Shown piece after piece: positions 21,323 through 34,068 of a stretch of 64,000 nucleotides of DNA. The stretch is from positions 84,957,501 through 85,021,500 of the forward strand of contig NC_088916.1 of the NCBI RefSeq assembly GCF_963576675.1, written 5' to 3'. The notes below the pieces were generated by a model that saw nothing but the letters and a program-made list of their open reading frames with translations, was not told the DNA's origin and did no database searches. This stretch comes from Euphorbia lathyris. Lineage: Eukaryota > Streptophyta > Magnoliopsida > Malpighiales > Euphorbiaceae. Position numbers and translations under genes: made by a program. The number at the start of each line of letters is the position of its first letter. Positions within the stretch are counted from its first letter, which is position 1.

Positions 21323-24300
21323 GATTGATTATGAAAGATATGATACTGACACAAAGAAAATGCAACTATCAGCATAATGAATTTAAAACCCTAATTGTTA
21401 TACATGTTTCAGAAATAACTGATTCAAGTTCAACAAATTACTTGAAACATAAAATCTCATAAACCAAGATCCATCTTATCTTGTTTCAAAAAAAAAAAAA
21501 AAGATTCATCTTATCTACCAGTAAATGAATAGTTAATTGAAAATCGGAAGAAAAAACAGCGCGGAGAGAAGAAGTTTTACAAATTGACGGCCGGGAGACA
21601 ATTGGAACCTAAAAATTCATAAAGCTTGAGTTCAGCGCCGCGGATTCTAAACGAATTGTTTATAGTCCATATCTGTTAGTAGGGCTAATATGGTAAAAGC
21701 ATATAAACAGAATACCTAAGAAATCAAATGGGATGTCGTTTCTACCAGTATATCGTTGGTTTAATAAATCTCTTGCCCCTTTATTTGTCCATAGCTAGCC
21801 CTCGGCATAAGTCAGGTCATAATCCAAGGTTAAAAAGGTCCAAATTTTTTAATTTTATTGAATATATAATTTTTTTTTGTAATGTAGTTATATGTCCGTT
21901 CAAATCTAAAAATGAATGAAATAATATGATATTTTTGTTTATCTAAAATAGGTTCAAGTTTCTATCTTAGACTCTAAAGTATAATTTTTTTTATTAAGAT
22001 TCCATTATCTCTTATTTCACCCGGAGCCCATTAAATGTCAAGACCAATCCTATATTTATAGATGCTAAACTTTCAAAAAATTCATTCAATAAATTCCTTT
22101 TTTTTTAGGAAAATTTACACACAAATTCAGATTTCAAAAATTATTTACAACTATGTGAAGTACTAATTTAATTAATGTCAAATTAAGTAAATAATTGTTT
22201 TTCATATGTTTTAAGAATTAGGTTTTATGAAGTAGGGGTCTAAGATATATTTGTTAGGATTCATGATTTATGAATTGAGGTATAAAATTTATAAATTATG
22301 GTATAAAATTATATATATATATATATAGAAAATAGTGACATATTAATAATTAAGTTTTGTTATATGATTTAATTGTAATTTTATAAGTAGATATGATTTT
22401 CATATAAAAAGCCAATATTCGTATTTAGTTGCTTTGAGTAAATCTTCATTCTTGTCTAATTCTATTCAATAACTCAAAGATTTTAGCTGCTCCACGAATT
22501 TTTAAAAGTTTTTAATTATTTATCTATTTCGAATTTTCTTTTTAAAACATGGAGAAAACTTTGCCACATGACTGAGTGTGTCTCCTATTTTACACATCCA
22601 ACAAATTTTAGTCAGACGTAGAGAGTAATTAATTGCAATTAGACATATAATACCAGCTGCTCCACTGCAAAATTGTCGGCCGATGATTCTAGCACTCCTT
22701 CGGACGATTATGACGATGACCATGCGAGGACATAGATGATGATGACACACTTTCTCTTGAAGCCATATAAATATCTCATTTATATCGATGATATTACTGG
22801 GGGAGAAGAAAATATAGAAATTCCCATAGGCTGCAATTGGTTTGAAAGTATTTAATTTATTTCATCAAGTTTGATTTGGGAAATCAAAGATTAAATTAAT
22901 TTAATTCTACCACAACCACGTATATAGTTATTAACAGTTAAATCAAATAACCTTAGATCTTTAACCAATTAAACTAATAGACTACTCTTAAAATTCGAAA
23001 TTTTAGTTCTTAAACAAGCAAGGATTTATCTAGTTGTCTTTTTAAAGAAGAGTGACCACTTTGACAAGTGTCTTCCATTTTTTAACTTTAACAAATTATA
23101 TTGAAAAACAAGAGTATATTGAATGCAATTGAACAAGAACAACATTAAAAGTTCAGTAATCAATTTAAGTTTTAGACATAGTATGAGGCATCAGACTTAT
23201 TAAACCAAAAAAAAAACTAAGAGTAACTTCAACTAGAAGCCATCGATACGAGGCACTAATCAAATTGAATATGATTTCTCAATGAAATAGAAAAATTAAA
23301 ACAAATACATGTTTTGTACAAACATTGGCTTCTTTCTTAAAAGCTGCAGCAATATGATGCATCTTCTTTTTCACGAAATAATCGTGCAAATACAAATCAA
23401 TCCTGCAATTCCAGATTCAAAAAAAAAATTAAAAAATATTCCATAAGCAAAAAATAAAGGAAATCGAAATGAAAACGTGGTTAAACAAATAGTCTAACAT
23501 CTTATCAAATAATTAAAAATTCACTATTACTTAATTGAACTAATCATAATAAACTGATGACAAGATAAACAACCATAATCTAGTCAAGAGGATAAGGCCA
23601 AAACTAATTGAACTAATAATAACAAACTCAAGCATGTCGTACAATATGGGTTTCATCAAGTTTAAACAGTTTAAGCAACACAAAAAAAAAAAAAAATCAC
23701 CAAAACCAAAATATCAATATGAAACAAGGACCACAGATGAAGTTCTGAAAATAAATATATAACATTTGACAAAGGCATTTGATTATACCACTTAATAACA
23801 TAAAGAACCAATCAATCAAACTAATTGTTCTGAAACATAAACTTTTTAAATAATGCAAATTTAATTGTAAGATGGACATGTTAATATAAAAATAAATTAT
23901 TAATTCAAAACCTCAACTTACTTGCAGCCTCTTATCATCTTTGCTGTAAGAAAGGATGGTTTTCGCCCGCCAAATTCTGCAATGAGTGCTAGAATATATT
24001 TTTTCTTTTTCGTGTTTCTCAAGATCTGTTGAATTACTCATACCTTGATATGGATTTTCTTCATGTTTCTTCAATGTCATATTTCCTGATATAAACTAAG
24101 ATAGAATCATGTGTTTTCTAGATGGATTCGGATTTTTCACTATCATTCTAGATATTTTTAAATTTTTTTATTTCTTAAACATTGAAAGGTATATCTATTT
24201 GGATTTCTCCTTTGTTTTTTTATTTAAAAAGCAACTCAATAGCCATAGGCTTCATAAGCAAGGATACAAATAATATATGTAGGTTGGAAAACCTCAAAAG

Positions 24301-25359
24301 GCAAAAGAACAAATTCCACAAATAATTATATGTATAAACTTAATGGTGCTGCTCAAAGTTTAAATTTGAAAAGCCATACACATATATTAAAATCAGGAGC
24401 TTTCAGTACATTAGAAAAAGAAACTAAAAATCAGTGAAAGGAGTGTGTAGGCAAAGTTTTGAATCGCATCAAATTAACATATATACAACTAATGAGAGAG
24501 AGTATACATACATTTCCTGGAAAAGCGCAAGCAGAGCAACGACTCTTCTATAAGTGAAAGCTATTGTTCATTTGATGAGTGAGATAGAGAATTGAGATAG
24601 AGAATAAAAGAAACTTTCTTAATAAAAGGAGACAATGTTGGTGGAGAGTTGCTACAGGTATATGAGATTTGGGAGTCTAGGGTTTATGTTCATCAATGGT
24701 TTTATTTATATATGAGATCTAGCAGGGTATATTTGTAATTAAATTTTATCTGTTAGGGTTAATGTGGAGGAATCATTTTGTTTATACATTTTAAAATTTA
24801 ATAATTACATTTTTATTTAATTTAATAGATTTTTATATGTTCCCTTCATCAACACTTAGGTTTAATTAAAAAAAAATAGACAATCATGAAATTTGACTCA
24901 AATTTTAACATTATTATATTGAAAATTTGAAAAGGCTAGTTTGATTATTATTTAATTGTCATCTTAGACCTTCCAAACACGCTTTATGATAAATTGAAGC
25001 AGTTTCATAATTTTTTATCGTTTGTAATTATATTAATAACACAATAAAAAATTTAGACACCTTGAAAAAAAATTTGTGTTAACATGTTTGTGGGAGACTT
25101 AGTTGTTAGTATTTTAACATATTTTTAGTAACACATTAAATATCTTAGACTTAATTGATATTTGGGAGGTCCGACGAGATAATTAAAAAACACTCAGACC
25201 ATTATTTTCAAATTTTCTCGATAACATAAAGCTAATATTTATCTTGCCTAGAAACATTAGGCTTAAATTTGGATCATTTCGTATGTTAGAGTTAAATTTG
25301 CAGTTCACCCAATAGTTAGGCTCAAATTTGGCCTTTATCCCAAATCGTTAGGCTCAAAT
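21323..25359. other. Intergenic, no gene recognised
   Basis: About 4 kb of AT-rich DNA with short A/T runs and an (AT)n stretch near 22311-22326. The minus-strand frame at 22520-22750 has no motif. Sequence from about 25000 to 25360 contains a repeated phrase (ttaggctcaaatttgg, at about 25250, 25317 and 25348) and may already belong to element D, possibly its LTR. Confidence 0.4.
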
Positions 25360-26017
25360 TTGGTTGGAACATGAACATCGGCTTGCCACGCAACAGAGTT
25401 CAGGTAACAAGTTATCATTAGTGTGGTGAATATAGACTTCGATTATCCACCATCTATCAGAATTTTTAGCAATGGCTCAATCTAGTCCAGTTTAGTTGGA
25501 GATCCACTAGAACAACGATCAACAAGTTGATCAGCATATAATGCCCTAGCCCCCGTTAGACCATCAATACTAGCTCTTGATGGAGGAAGTATGAGTTAGA
25601 GATGGCTGATATGTACAATTGGGGAAAGCGAAAGAAGGTGAGCGAGAAAAACCTATCGGGACGTAGAATCACATAGGGAATCCTCTACTACCCCTAGGGT
25701 CTTTTCCTAAAGCCAATCACCTAGGTGAAGGTATTCCAAATCGAGAAGCCCTCACAGATGCCATACAAATTGAAGGGATCTGAAGAATGAAAAAAAAACT
25801 CCATGGGTGAAGCAAACACCATTCTCCAACGAAACGTAAAGCAATCACCACCAAAGGTCTGAATCGAAGTAGGGAAAGGCTAAAGAGGGCACACCCCTCA
25901 GCAAAGAAGATATATTGGACCTCCTAGAGAAAAACTCTTCATAAAAATCCATTTTTCAAAACGGATACTCAGACTTAGCAAAGACCAACACACCTCTATC
26001 GAAGGAGATTCAAAGAC
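25360..26017 (+). mobile_element. Element D (Tat-like Ty3/gypsy), part left of the nest
   Basis: This segment is the left flank of element A and shares its target duplication with 62620. A degraded gag start (ATG at 25472, MAQSSPV then a stop) is followed by many stops. Its last codons run into the gag sequence resuming at 62625, where retrotransposon gag similarity becomes clear. The reading is heavily decayed, so D is the oldest element of the nest. The 5' limit and LTR are not certain. Confidence 0.5.
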
Positions 26018-27260
26018 TGTTGGTCCCTTATAACGTGACAAGTTTAGTTCCAAGGGGGGATAGGAACTATTTAAAATTTTGTCCGTTTAGGCTGACTTCT
26101 TTTCTTAAGAAAAGGTTTACACAGCGGCACTAAGTAATTCTAAGACACAAGCTTAGTCAACTTGTGACTAAGTCTATTTCTTTCCTTGAGTCAGGAGATA
26201 GCACTTAGAGTTTATTCCTAAACTCAGCTTCTTAGTGCACTCAACTCAGCAGCCTCTCCGTCTACGTCCAGTTCTCGGAACTCGTCCGAGCTTTTTGAAT
26301 TCTCTACTGAGCTCTTTAAACGTAGAGCACGAAACCTTTTACAATAGAAGCTGAGTATACAAGAGTACCTTCCTCTATACCTCTACTCACTCCTATATCT
26401 ACCGCTGAGTACTATAACTGAGTACTCATCCTCTCCTTTCTATTCTTCTAGAAATGATAAAGTGTTTGTCCTAAACAACAATTGCTAAGACACTTTAGAT
26501 GATTGAAAATCACTCTAGACTTTTACACAATGATTGGAAATTGGTGTAAGATTTTTGCTTTGCTTTTCTCACAGAACTTCGAGTATGAATTTGGACAGCG
26601 TCTCGGCTAATTGAAGATCTGCATCGAATGAAGCAAATGAGAGGCCTATTTATAGTGACACTTGAGGCACCGGTAATTTCGAATTTCGAAATAACCGTTG
26701 GAGGGAAACGGCTTCCTGTCGTTGTCACTCAGTACGTGCACAGTGTCGTTGGCTAATGAGATTCTTGCATCTTCTGTCCACGGTAGTGCTCGGCAGCTTT
26801 TCGTCTAGCAAACAGAATGTTTCGACATTTTTGGCAAAGTCTTCCAGACAGCTTCCTGCGCCTTCTGAACTTTACCCAAAGTAGAAATACTTTGTCTAGA
26901 AGTTGGTTCTTGTCTGCCGTTATCTTGTACTTCTTGTCGTTCCACTCAGCAGCTTCATCTTGAAGCAATTAAGAGAAGGCTTCTCGATCCTTCTTCAAGC
27001 TGAGCTTGTGCTTTGTACAAAACGACCTCGTTTTGAAATCTTGGGCCGTGAGGTCTTGATGTGTTGACTTGGGCTTGACTTCCACTTATGGGCTTTTGGA
27101 CTTTTAATCTTAATATCTTATAGATCAATAAACTCAACATTGAACTAACACATTAGTATGAATAAATCAAAGCATTTAAATTTAATGTGTTAGAATATTT
27201 TTTTATCAATTACATAAATAATTTTGTCAAATCAAAATCATGTGGAAAGGTGTTTCAACA
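26018..27260 (-). repeat. 3' LTR of element A
   Basis: 1243 bp; partner of 61282-62619. It lacks about 100 bp present in the partner: the partner reads ctcagcgtgagtttg… up to …ggttcagcctctcc, while here ctcag joins directly to cagcctctcc. The junction falls at a short cag repeat, as in a microhomology deletion. A minus-strand TATA box (plus tatttata, 26647-26654) is shared by both LTRs. Confidence 0.93.
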
Positions 27261-27794
27261 AACTCCCTCATTTTGATGTTGGCAAAAATATTCAGTTGAA
27301 GAACTCAGTGTTGAGCTCCCCATGATAGTTGACCTTATATTACTCAGAATACTCCCCCGTAAGGGTTGAGCCACTGACTTAGTTTTACTTTAAGCATTTC
27401 AAGGTTTAATCAAGTAAGTCTAAGGTCAGTTTTCAGAAATAGGTCAGCTTGTAAATCATATTCTTTTTAACTCAGTTTATGCGGAAGATTTATATATCAA
27501 AGAGCGCTGAGTATTTCTTTGTTCAATGTGTTTTAAGAAGACATGTAAGAGAGGTTAGCTTATAGATCAACACAGCATACAATCATAAAGCAATATAGAC
27601 AAGTAGCACAGTTGATTTAATGAAGATGCGTTAACTATTCAGCACAAAACATAAGTAAGCATCACATAAGATTGGTCAGTGTTGAAAAGATAGATGCATG
27701 CATAGTTTTGTATTCACGTCAGCACAACAAAAAAAATGCATAAGGGAAAGACTACAAGTTTTAACAAAATTGAATCTAGTCAATCCTAGTCAAG
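27261..27794 (-). other. Element A, 3' untranslated region with polypurine tract
   Basis: Sequence between the extra ORF and the 3' LTR. It holds the purine-rich tract next to the LTR and many copies of short motifs such as ggtcagctt and ctcagtg. No ORF is present. Confidence 0.7.
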
Positions 27795-28705
27795 CTACTT
27801 CTTCTTGTAGTTGAGTTGGGCTTCATGCTCTTTAGCTTTACCCTTTCCCTTGAATTTTTGCTGACTACCTGAAGCTTCTTCTTCTGAATGTTGAGTTCTT
27901 TGAGCTTGTTCTTTCTCCCCCGTTTTGCCACCATCGGCAGGAGGAGGAATGAAGGTGTCTTTAATGGCAGCTAGAGTTAGGCGTTTAGAGAATGCCTTGA
28001 GCTTTCGTGTGCTTTCATTTATGCCGTCAAAAATTGGAACACCATCATCCAGAATAGAACATGGAATCCTGATAGCTGAGGCACTCAGCATACTCAGAAT
28101 ATATGCTTGAGACTTTCCAACCCAGTGTATACTGTCAGTAAGCATGGCAAATGCTTGATGAAACATCTTTAACAAGGATGTGTCAAAGTACTGACGTTGA
28201 GAATTTGTATGGCGCACGTGGTTGAAAGTGACTCGATAGTACTTTAGGATTTCGTTTGTCTTAAGCTGGTCAGTTTCCATCTCTTCCTTGCTTAAGTTTA
28301 GAAGACGTACAGCCTCACTAATTTGCTCAATGGAGCATTGGGAGGAGGAAGAGAGTTGGTGATTGGTTTTCTCTTGCTCAGTGTGAAGCTGGTTGAAGAG
28401 TTGATGAACTTCGGCAGAAGTTGCATACATTGTGTTTGCAGCTGACAGTTGGTGAATTTGACCCTGTAGGGAGTTCATGTGATTGACCATTGTCAGCTGG
28501 AGTTCTGCCAGCTTGGTTATGGATTCCTGCCTGGGCTGTTGAGACTGTAATGAAGTCATGACACTCAGAAGATCCTTCAGACCTTTGATCTCTGTAAGAA
28601 GCTGAGTGACAGACGAAAGCTGAGTTGGCTCAATAGGAACTAACCCAGCGGCATCAGTACTTGTTTGATGGAGGTCCTGGAGGAGAGCTTGAGCTGAGTC
28701 AATAA
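27795..28705 (-). pseudogene. Element A extra ORF, C-terminal part (cut by element B)
   Basis: The frame continues from 53760 across the element B insertion: the residues before the break (SESGQRII) run straight into DSAQALLQDLH on this side, using one copy of AATAA. The segment is Gln/Ser-rich and probably coiled coil (QSQQPRQESITKLAELQLTM). It then has AIRIPCSILDDGVPIFDG, FIPPPADGGKTGE and a Lys-rich end (KGKGKAKEHE). The matching part of element B is 30604-31077, with the same FIPPP...GKTGE and basic tail. Function unknown; see 53760-55862 for the N-terminal domain. Confidence 0.85.
28701..28705. other. Target-site duplication of element B (left copy)
   Basis: AATAA, repeated at 53755-53759 directly after the right LTR of B. 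Confidence 0.9.
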
Positions 28706-30149
28706 TATTGGTCCCGTGTGATTAGTTCCAAGGGGGGGTTAGGAACTAATTTAACTTTTTCGTTAATTATTTATGCTGACTTAACAGTTTTGGTAAGTTT
28801 GTCAACTCAGCTTTGGTCAGCTTGGCCGAATTTAGCGTAAGATAGCTTTAGTCAGATATTGACTAGAACTGTTTTACTTGTAAGTTGAGAATTGACACTC
28901 ATAGAGGTCAGCTTTCAACTTAGCACTCTAGTTTACTCAGAGTCAGCTTAATCAGTTTAGATGCTGAGTAAATTTACCATACAACACATACAGATATATA
29001 TATATATAGAGAGAGTTAGAGATTACTCAGTATCACTTATCCTGGTTCGGCCTCTCTGCCTACATCCAGTCCCCAGAGTCCTTCGGGCTTTTAGAATCCA
29101 ATACTGAGCTCTTTAAAGGTAGAACACAAACCGTTTACAAGGCAGTTGAATATGCAAGAGTACCTTCCTCTATTCTTCTGCTCAACTCCTACTGAATGCT
29201 ATAACCGAACACCCAGATTTCCTCTACCACTAAGTACACAACACCGAGCACTCAGCATACACTCTCAATATTACAATTGATAAGAACTTGTTCCCTTTCA
29301 AACAAGGAACACTTTAGATGATTACAATCAATCTAGCATTTACACAAAGAATGGAAGTTTTTGGTGTAAGATCTTTTTCTTGTTTTGAAGTGCTTTGAAC
29401 TTGTATTTTTCTCTCTTGTATTTTTTCTTTCAGTACATCGGCAATGATCCAAGGAGTTTGATTGTCTTTATATAGATGAAGACCTGGAGGAGGATCATTT
29501 GAAATGTTTTAGCCGTTAATTCCAAAACGACTCTTTTGGGAGACAGATTCTGGTCAGCTTCAGATTTTGCAGGCCAATCCTATCCTCTGAATTCTTTAGG
29601 CGTCAGGCTTGTCTTGTTCCTGCAGACGTTGTCTTTTTATTGCAGTTGTCTTGTAGCAATAATCCATTGACCCATACATCTTGGAATGTGTCTATTACGT
29701 ATTTCCGAGGATTCAATTATTGGTGCAGAAGGTTTGCAAAACTTGTCTTCTAGTGAACGGATCTCTCATGTTGTCCTGAGGATTTACTCGTCCTCTACTT
29801 TATTCATTGTCTTCGTTTGTTGTTAACTCTTATGTTGAGTTCCCTTTTTGGTCAGTTTTGTTTTGCACGACAACTAGTAAGAGAGCTTTTAATGCCGAGT
29901 TCCATTCCACTTAGCTTTGTTGAACTTCAGGCTTCTATTCATTGGTACTGAGTTCAATTCTACGCAGCTTGTCCTTTGACCTCATGCTGACTTTGTCATG
30001 TCTTTCTTTTTATATCTTTTTGTTTTTAAGTTTATACTCAACATTGAACAAACAGATTAGTACAATTAAATCAAAGCACTTAAATTTAATTGTTCTTTAA
30101 TCATGGATGATTTTGTCAAATCAAAATATTGTGGAACGGTGTTTCAACA
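28706..30149 (-). repeat. 3' LTR of element B
   Basis: 1444 bp, partner of 52308-53754 with scattered substitutions and small length differences in a G-run and a (TA)n run. It ends in TTTCAACA like element A but is otherwise quite different from A's LTR. Minus-strand TATA-like sequence lies at about 29467-29475 (plus tttatatag). Confidence 0.93.
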
Positions 30150-30603
30150 AACTCCCCCATTTTGATGTTGGCAAAATACATAATTATGGAACTCAGTTTT
30201 GAAATTCCCCATCATTGAATTGTCTTTCATATTTTTGAAATTTCTCCCCCGTAAGGGTTGCATCAATTGTCCTAGCTTAATTCTAAACCTTCCAAGATTT
30301 AACCAAATAGCTTAAGACATTGCTTATACTGACTTAGTTCCATTCTAGACCAGTTTTTCAGAAATGATTAAATACTCAGTTTGATGCACAGATTGTTTTG
30401 GTGTTTTTAACGTACACTGAGTATGTTTTACTTTTGCTTGTTTATTCAATTTTGATTTATCGGTTTTTAGCACATGGTATTTGGAGAGTTTGGATAGAAT
30501 GGTACTTACCATAGCTTAAACAACAACAAGGTGCACAATAAAAAACAACAACAAAAAAGATATTAAGCACAAACTACATGCTTAGTCCTGAAGTATGATT
30601 AAA
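30150..30603 (-). other. Element B, 3' untranslated region with polypurine tract
   Basis: Region between the extra ORF and the 3' LTR, with the purine tract directly beside the LTR. No ORF. Confidence 0.7.
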
Positions 30604-33569
30604 CTACTTTTTCTTCCTTGAGGTGGGCTCCCCATGAAACTTGGCTTTTCCTTTGTCTTTGCTTCCAGATGCTCCACTTGCATGGTGAGTTCCATCTTGT
30701 CTGTTCTCCCCCGTTTTGCCAAGATCGGGCGGAGGAGGAATGAAGGTGTCATTTCTAGCAGCAGTAGATAAGGCCTTGGAATAATGCGTCAACCTCTGGG
30801 TACTCTCGCGTAGGCCATCGATAACTGGTACACCATCATCTTGAACAGTTCTAGGAACTCGGAGGGAGCTACTCAGTATGCTAATGAGATACTCATGAGA
30901 CTTGTTGATCCAGGAGACGGACTTAGTGAGCTGGGCATAGGATTGGTGGTACATTTTGAGTACTGCTGAGTCAAAGAATTTTCGTTGATCATTGATGTCT
31001 TGCACAAAGTTCAGAAATGCATCAGCATTGATGGGGTCAATATCCATCTGGTCCTTATTGACATTGAGGAGGCGCACAGCTTCACTCAGTTGATCAATGG
31101 TACACTGAGAAGTGGAGGAAATTAGTTCACGTGTGAGTTTAGATCAGAACTCAGCTTTGAGAAGTGTTGACGCAGCTCAACAGAAGTAGCATACTCAGGA
31201 TGACCCGTAGATCCAATGTTGGCCAGGTTTGTGGTCAGCTTAGCAAAATAATCTTGAAGCTCATTAGAATACCCTGGATTTACATCAGAGTGTCTCTAGA
31301 CTTTGCCTTCAAGTGCATTCATGTGGTTGACCATCATGAGCAGTAGTTCAATGATCTTTACAATTTGGTCTTGCTTAGGTTGCTGTGTCTGGATTGTGCT
31401 CATAACACTGATGAGATCTTTGAGGCTCCGAATTTCTTATAGAAGTGGAGTGAGGGATGTAATTTGGGAGGACTCAAGATTTGCAGCTCCAGCAGCATCC
31501 ATAGGCATATGATGCAAATCCTGAAGGAGAGACTGAGCAGAGGCAATGATTCTGCGCCCAGACTCAATAGCACTTAAATAGGCCAATGTGCCAGCAGGAT
31601 TTGATGCAGACGCAGGAATTGAAGTGGAACTTGATGGTGGTGGAGTTGGCTGCTTATCAGATTGGTTTGTTTGGTCAAAAGTTGGACCATACGGAAGCTC
31701 AGTACGAGAAACTGAGTGCTCAACGGCTTGGGTATTTGGAGTTGGTGGTGAAGGACTTACAGAGATGTTGGCCTGCTCAACATGATGTGGGAGTTGAGCA
31801 GGTTGTTCCATAGATTGCTCCCCAGGTTGACCATCTTGGACTTCGAGCTCTTGCTCGGCAGAATTTGGATTTTCCAGAGCCTTGGCTTGTTCCTCAGTAT
31901 GAGTAACAGAGGCTTGATTTTCAGCAGGTTCCAAAGGAGGAGACTCAGTATCATTAGAAAAGTATCTGAACTGGATGTCAGATAGATCAGTAATTTGGTC
32001 CCTAAGTGGAGAATCACCCAACAAATCAATAGGAGGTGCTTTGTAGGCTTTCTTCTTTAGCCTTTTGAATGACTTAGCTTGAGGGGGTGAAGGGTCAGCT
32101 TGAATATCCTCACTTGAGTCAGAAGATGAGTGGTCTCGGTGCTCAGCATTGTCCTCATCTTTGGCAGTGTCACGTTCAGGGAGCTCAGCATCCACTGTTT
32201 GAAGTGCCATAGGTGGATTCTCCTCTTGCTGAGTATTATCTTCAGTCTGTGTTTGCTCAGCATGCTCTTCTTCCTCAATAGCAGGCTGAGCATCATCATT
32301 CAGCTATTCTTCCTCTTCTTGCTCAATAGGGGCTTGCTCAAGATCAATCCCGCGACTTTGGATGAAGTGTGACTTTGGAGGGACAACCTAGTCGAAGGGG
32401 TCAGCTTCAACAATTTGTAATGCAGAGCTTCTTCTTTTCCTCTGCAGAGGTTGTTCAGTAGTCTCTTCACTTTATTCTTCGGGCTCATCTTGCCCTTTTC
32501 GTTTTCTTGCTGACCGAGGTGTTTGGTCAGCATCAACTTTCTTCCCTTTAGAGACAGCTCGTGTCTTCCTTGGGACAGCAGCAATATCCTTTGAGCACGT
32601 TTCAAGTGCTTTTCTCTTCTTCGTTGTCTTTGTTGGCACAGGGCACTCATCAACAACTTTCTTTCCTTTCTTTGGTACCACTTCCTGTTCACCATCATTA
32701 TCTTCTTCATCTTCCTCCACATCTTCAGTTCCCTTCAGAGGTTGATTGAATTTTAACCCTAACAGCAGAGTCGCTGTAATTTCATTTCCCAAACTCTGAG
32801 TTTCATTGATTATTTCTATTTTCTTGTCTTCGAGAATTTTAGTGATGAGGAAGCCTAGCCTGAATTTCTTACCTCCTCGTTGAAATGCTCCAACTAGAAA
32901 TACCGGCATGTTGAGTGGGTTGTAGGTTAGCATGTGCCATATGAAGCACTGCTCGAAATTGGAGGCCGACGATATTGACTTGAGTTTTGGGAAGATGAAG
33001 TTGGTCAATAAGTAATGAGCCATCTTCTGATTTTGCCCCATACAGGTGCTGGGTATCTCTCCTTTGTGGTTTTCTGGTTTGCAGAATCCTTTGATGTGGT
33101 CAAGCACTTCTTTGGTTGTTCTAAACTCTTTTCCTTCTTCTGGCAGGTTGAGTAAGGTTGCTAGGTAAGATGGGGTGATTGTAATCTTGTGGCCCTTGAC
33201 GGAAGTTTCCAAGTAGTCAGCATCTTCTTCGTCAACACGAAGATTGGAATAGAATTCCCTAACTAACCTAGGATAGGTTTTCCCAGGGAGAGAGAAGAGT
33301 CCTACCCATTCATTCTTCTCAATCCACTCACAAAAGGGTTTTTCAGCGGTGATGAAGTTGGAAAAGAACCATTTGCATTTCAGAACTTCCAGATTGTTGA
33401 CTTTCTTGTGGACCTTGACCGTGTTTCTTTTCTTGGGCTTCTTTGAGGAGGTTGCTGGGTCAGCTTGAGGGTTTTTGTTTGGAGTTTGGTTAGGCTGAGG
33501 AGATTTTGGATTTTCATCGGTGTGATGTTTGCTGGAATCACCACCGGAGACATTCTGAGGGTTTGCCAT
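30604..33569 (-). pseudogene. Element B extra ORF (env position), plant-transposon-protein-like domain
   Basis: I chose the ATG at 33569 (MANPQNVSGGD) because element A's ORF starts with the similar MAKDSQNVSG. An N-terminal basic region is followed by a globular domain (about residues 75-260: FCEWIEKNEWVGLF, YPRLVREFYSNLRV, SYLATLLNLPEEG, KMAHYLLTNFIFPK, FIWHMLTYNPLNMP), then basic and very acidic low-complexity stretches, a Gln/Pro/Ser-rich part and a basic tail. The domain resembles what I know as a 'putative plant transposon protein' domain. Stops include TAA at 32472-32474, two more in the acidic part and TAA at 31437-31439; there is a frame change near 31140. The product's function is unknown. 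Confidence 0.8.
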
Positions 33570-33672
33570 TCTTTTTCTCAGAGATTTTCGAGGGTTTTTG
33601 AAATTCAGAGAGAGAGAAATTTGAATACCAAAGGATTCAGGCGTAAAGATGATTAAGTGGGAAATCTTCCAC

Positions 33673-33681
33673 TTTTTATAG
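33673..33681 (-). promoter_or_regulatory. TATA-like box upstream of element B extra ORF
   Basis: The minus strand reads TATAAAAAG, 112 bp before the ATG at 33569. Element A has TATAAATAG at the corresponding place (55965-55972). The leader after it (gtggaagattt…) and a block further upstream (about 33730-33775; cacttatgacatgttcggcg) are also conserved between the two elements. Confidence 0.5.
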
Positions 33682-34068
33682 AGATTTTTGATCCTATTCG
33701 TTGGACTAGCCGTTTTTCCCTTGGGATATTCAATCGACAGACATTCTGTCACTTATGACATGTTCGGCGCATGGGCTTTGCCTTTATTGCTTACGTTATC
33801 CCAGAAGCCCCTTTTTATTACACGTGTTTGCATTAAATGGTGCAGGTGGGTTTTACTAAGTTTTACTAGAATATGGAACGTTTGTGATTCTAAGTACCTA
33901 GTAGATGAATTTCTTGTCTCTTAGTAACTTAGCATAGGATAGTCACTCAACATGTATATCTATTGAGCATAGAGTGGTCTTCTACATTTTAAGCCTAGTA
34001 AGTAGCAGTTACTAATTTTGAATTCACTCAGCATGGCATTCACTCAACATTCAATTTTACCCATAGAG

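Noticed and set aside
25250..25370. Repeated ttaggctcaaatttgg phrase as a defined LTR of element D
   Set aside because: The phrase resembles text near 63920, but I could not align a full LTR pair or find a primer site, so no LTR is claimed.
26510..26728. 72-codon minus-strand frame, identical to 61869-62087
   Set aside because: Both lie at the same place in the two LTRs of element A, near the TATA box; identity reflects LTR duplication, not a gene.
31164..32749. Plus-strand frames opposite the element B extra ORF
   Set aside because: Shadow frames of the minus-strand ORF; Leu/Phe-rich translation without motif.
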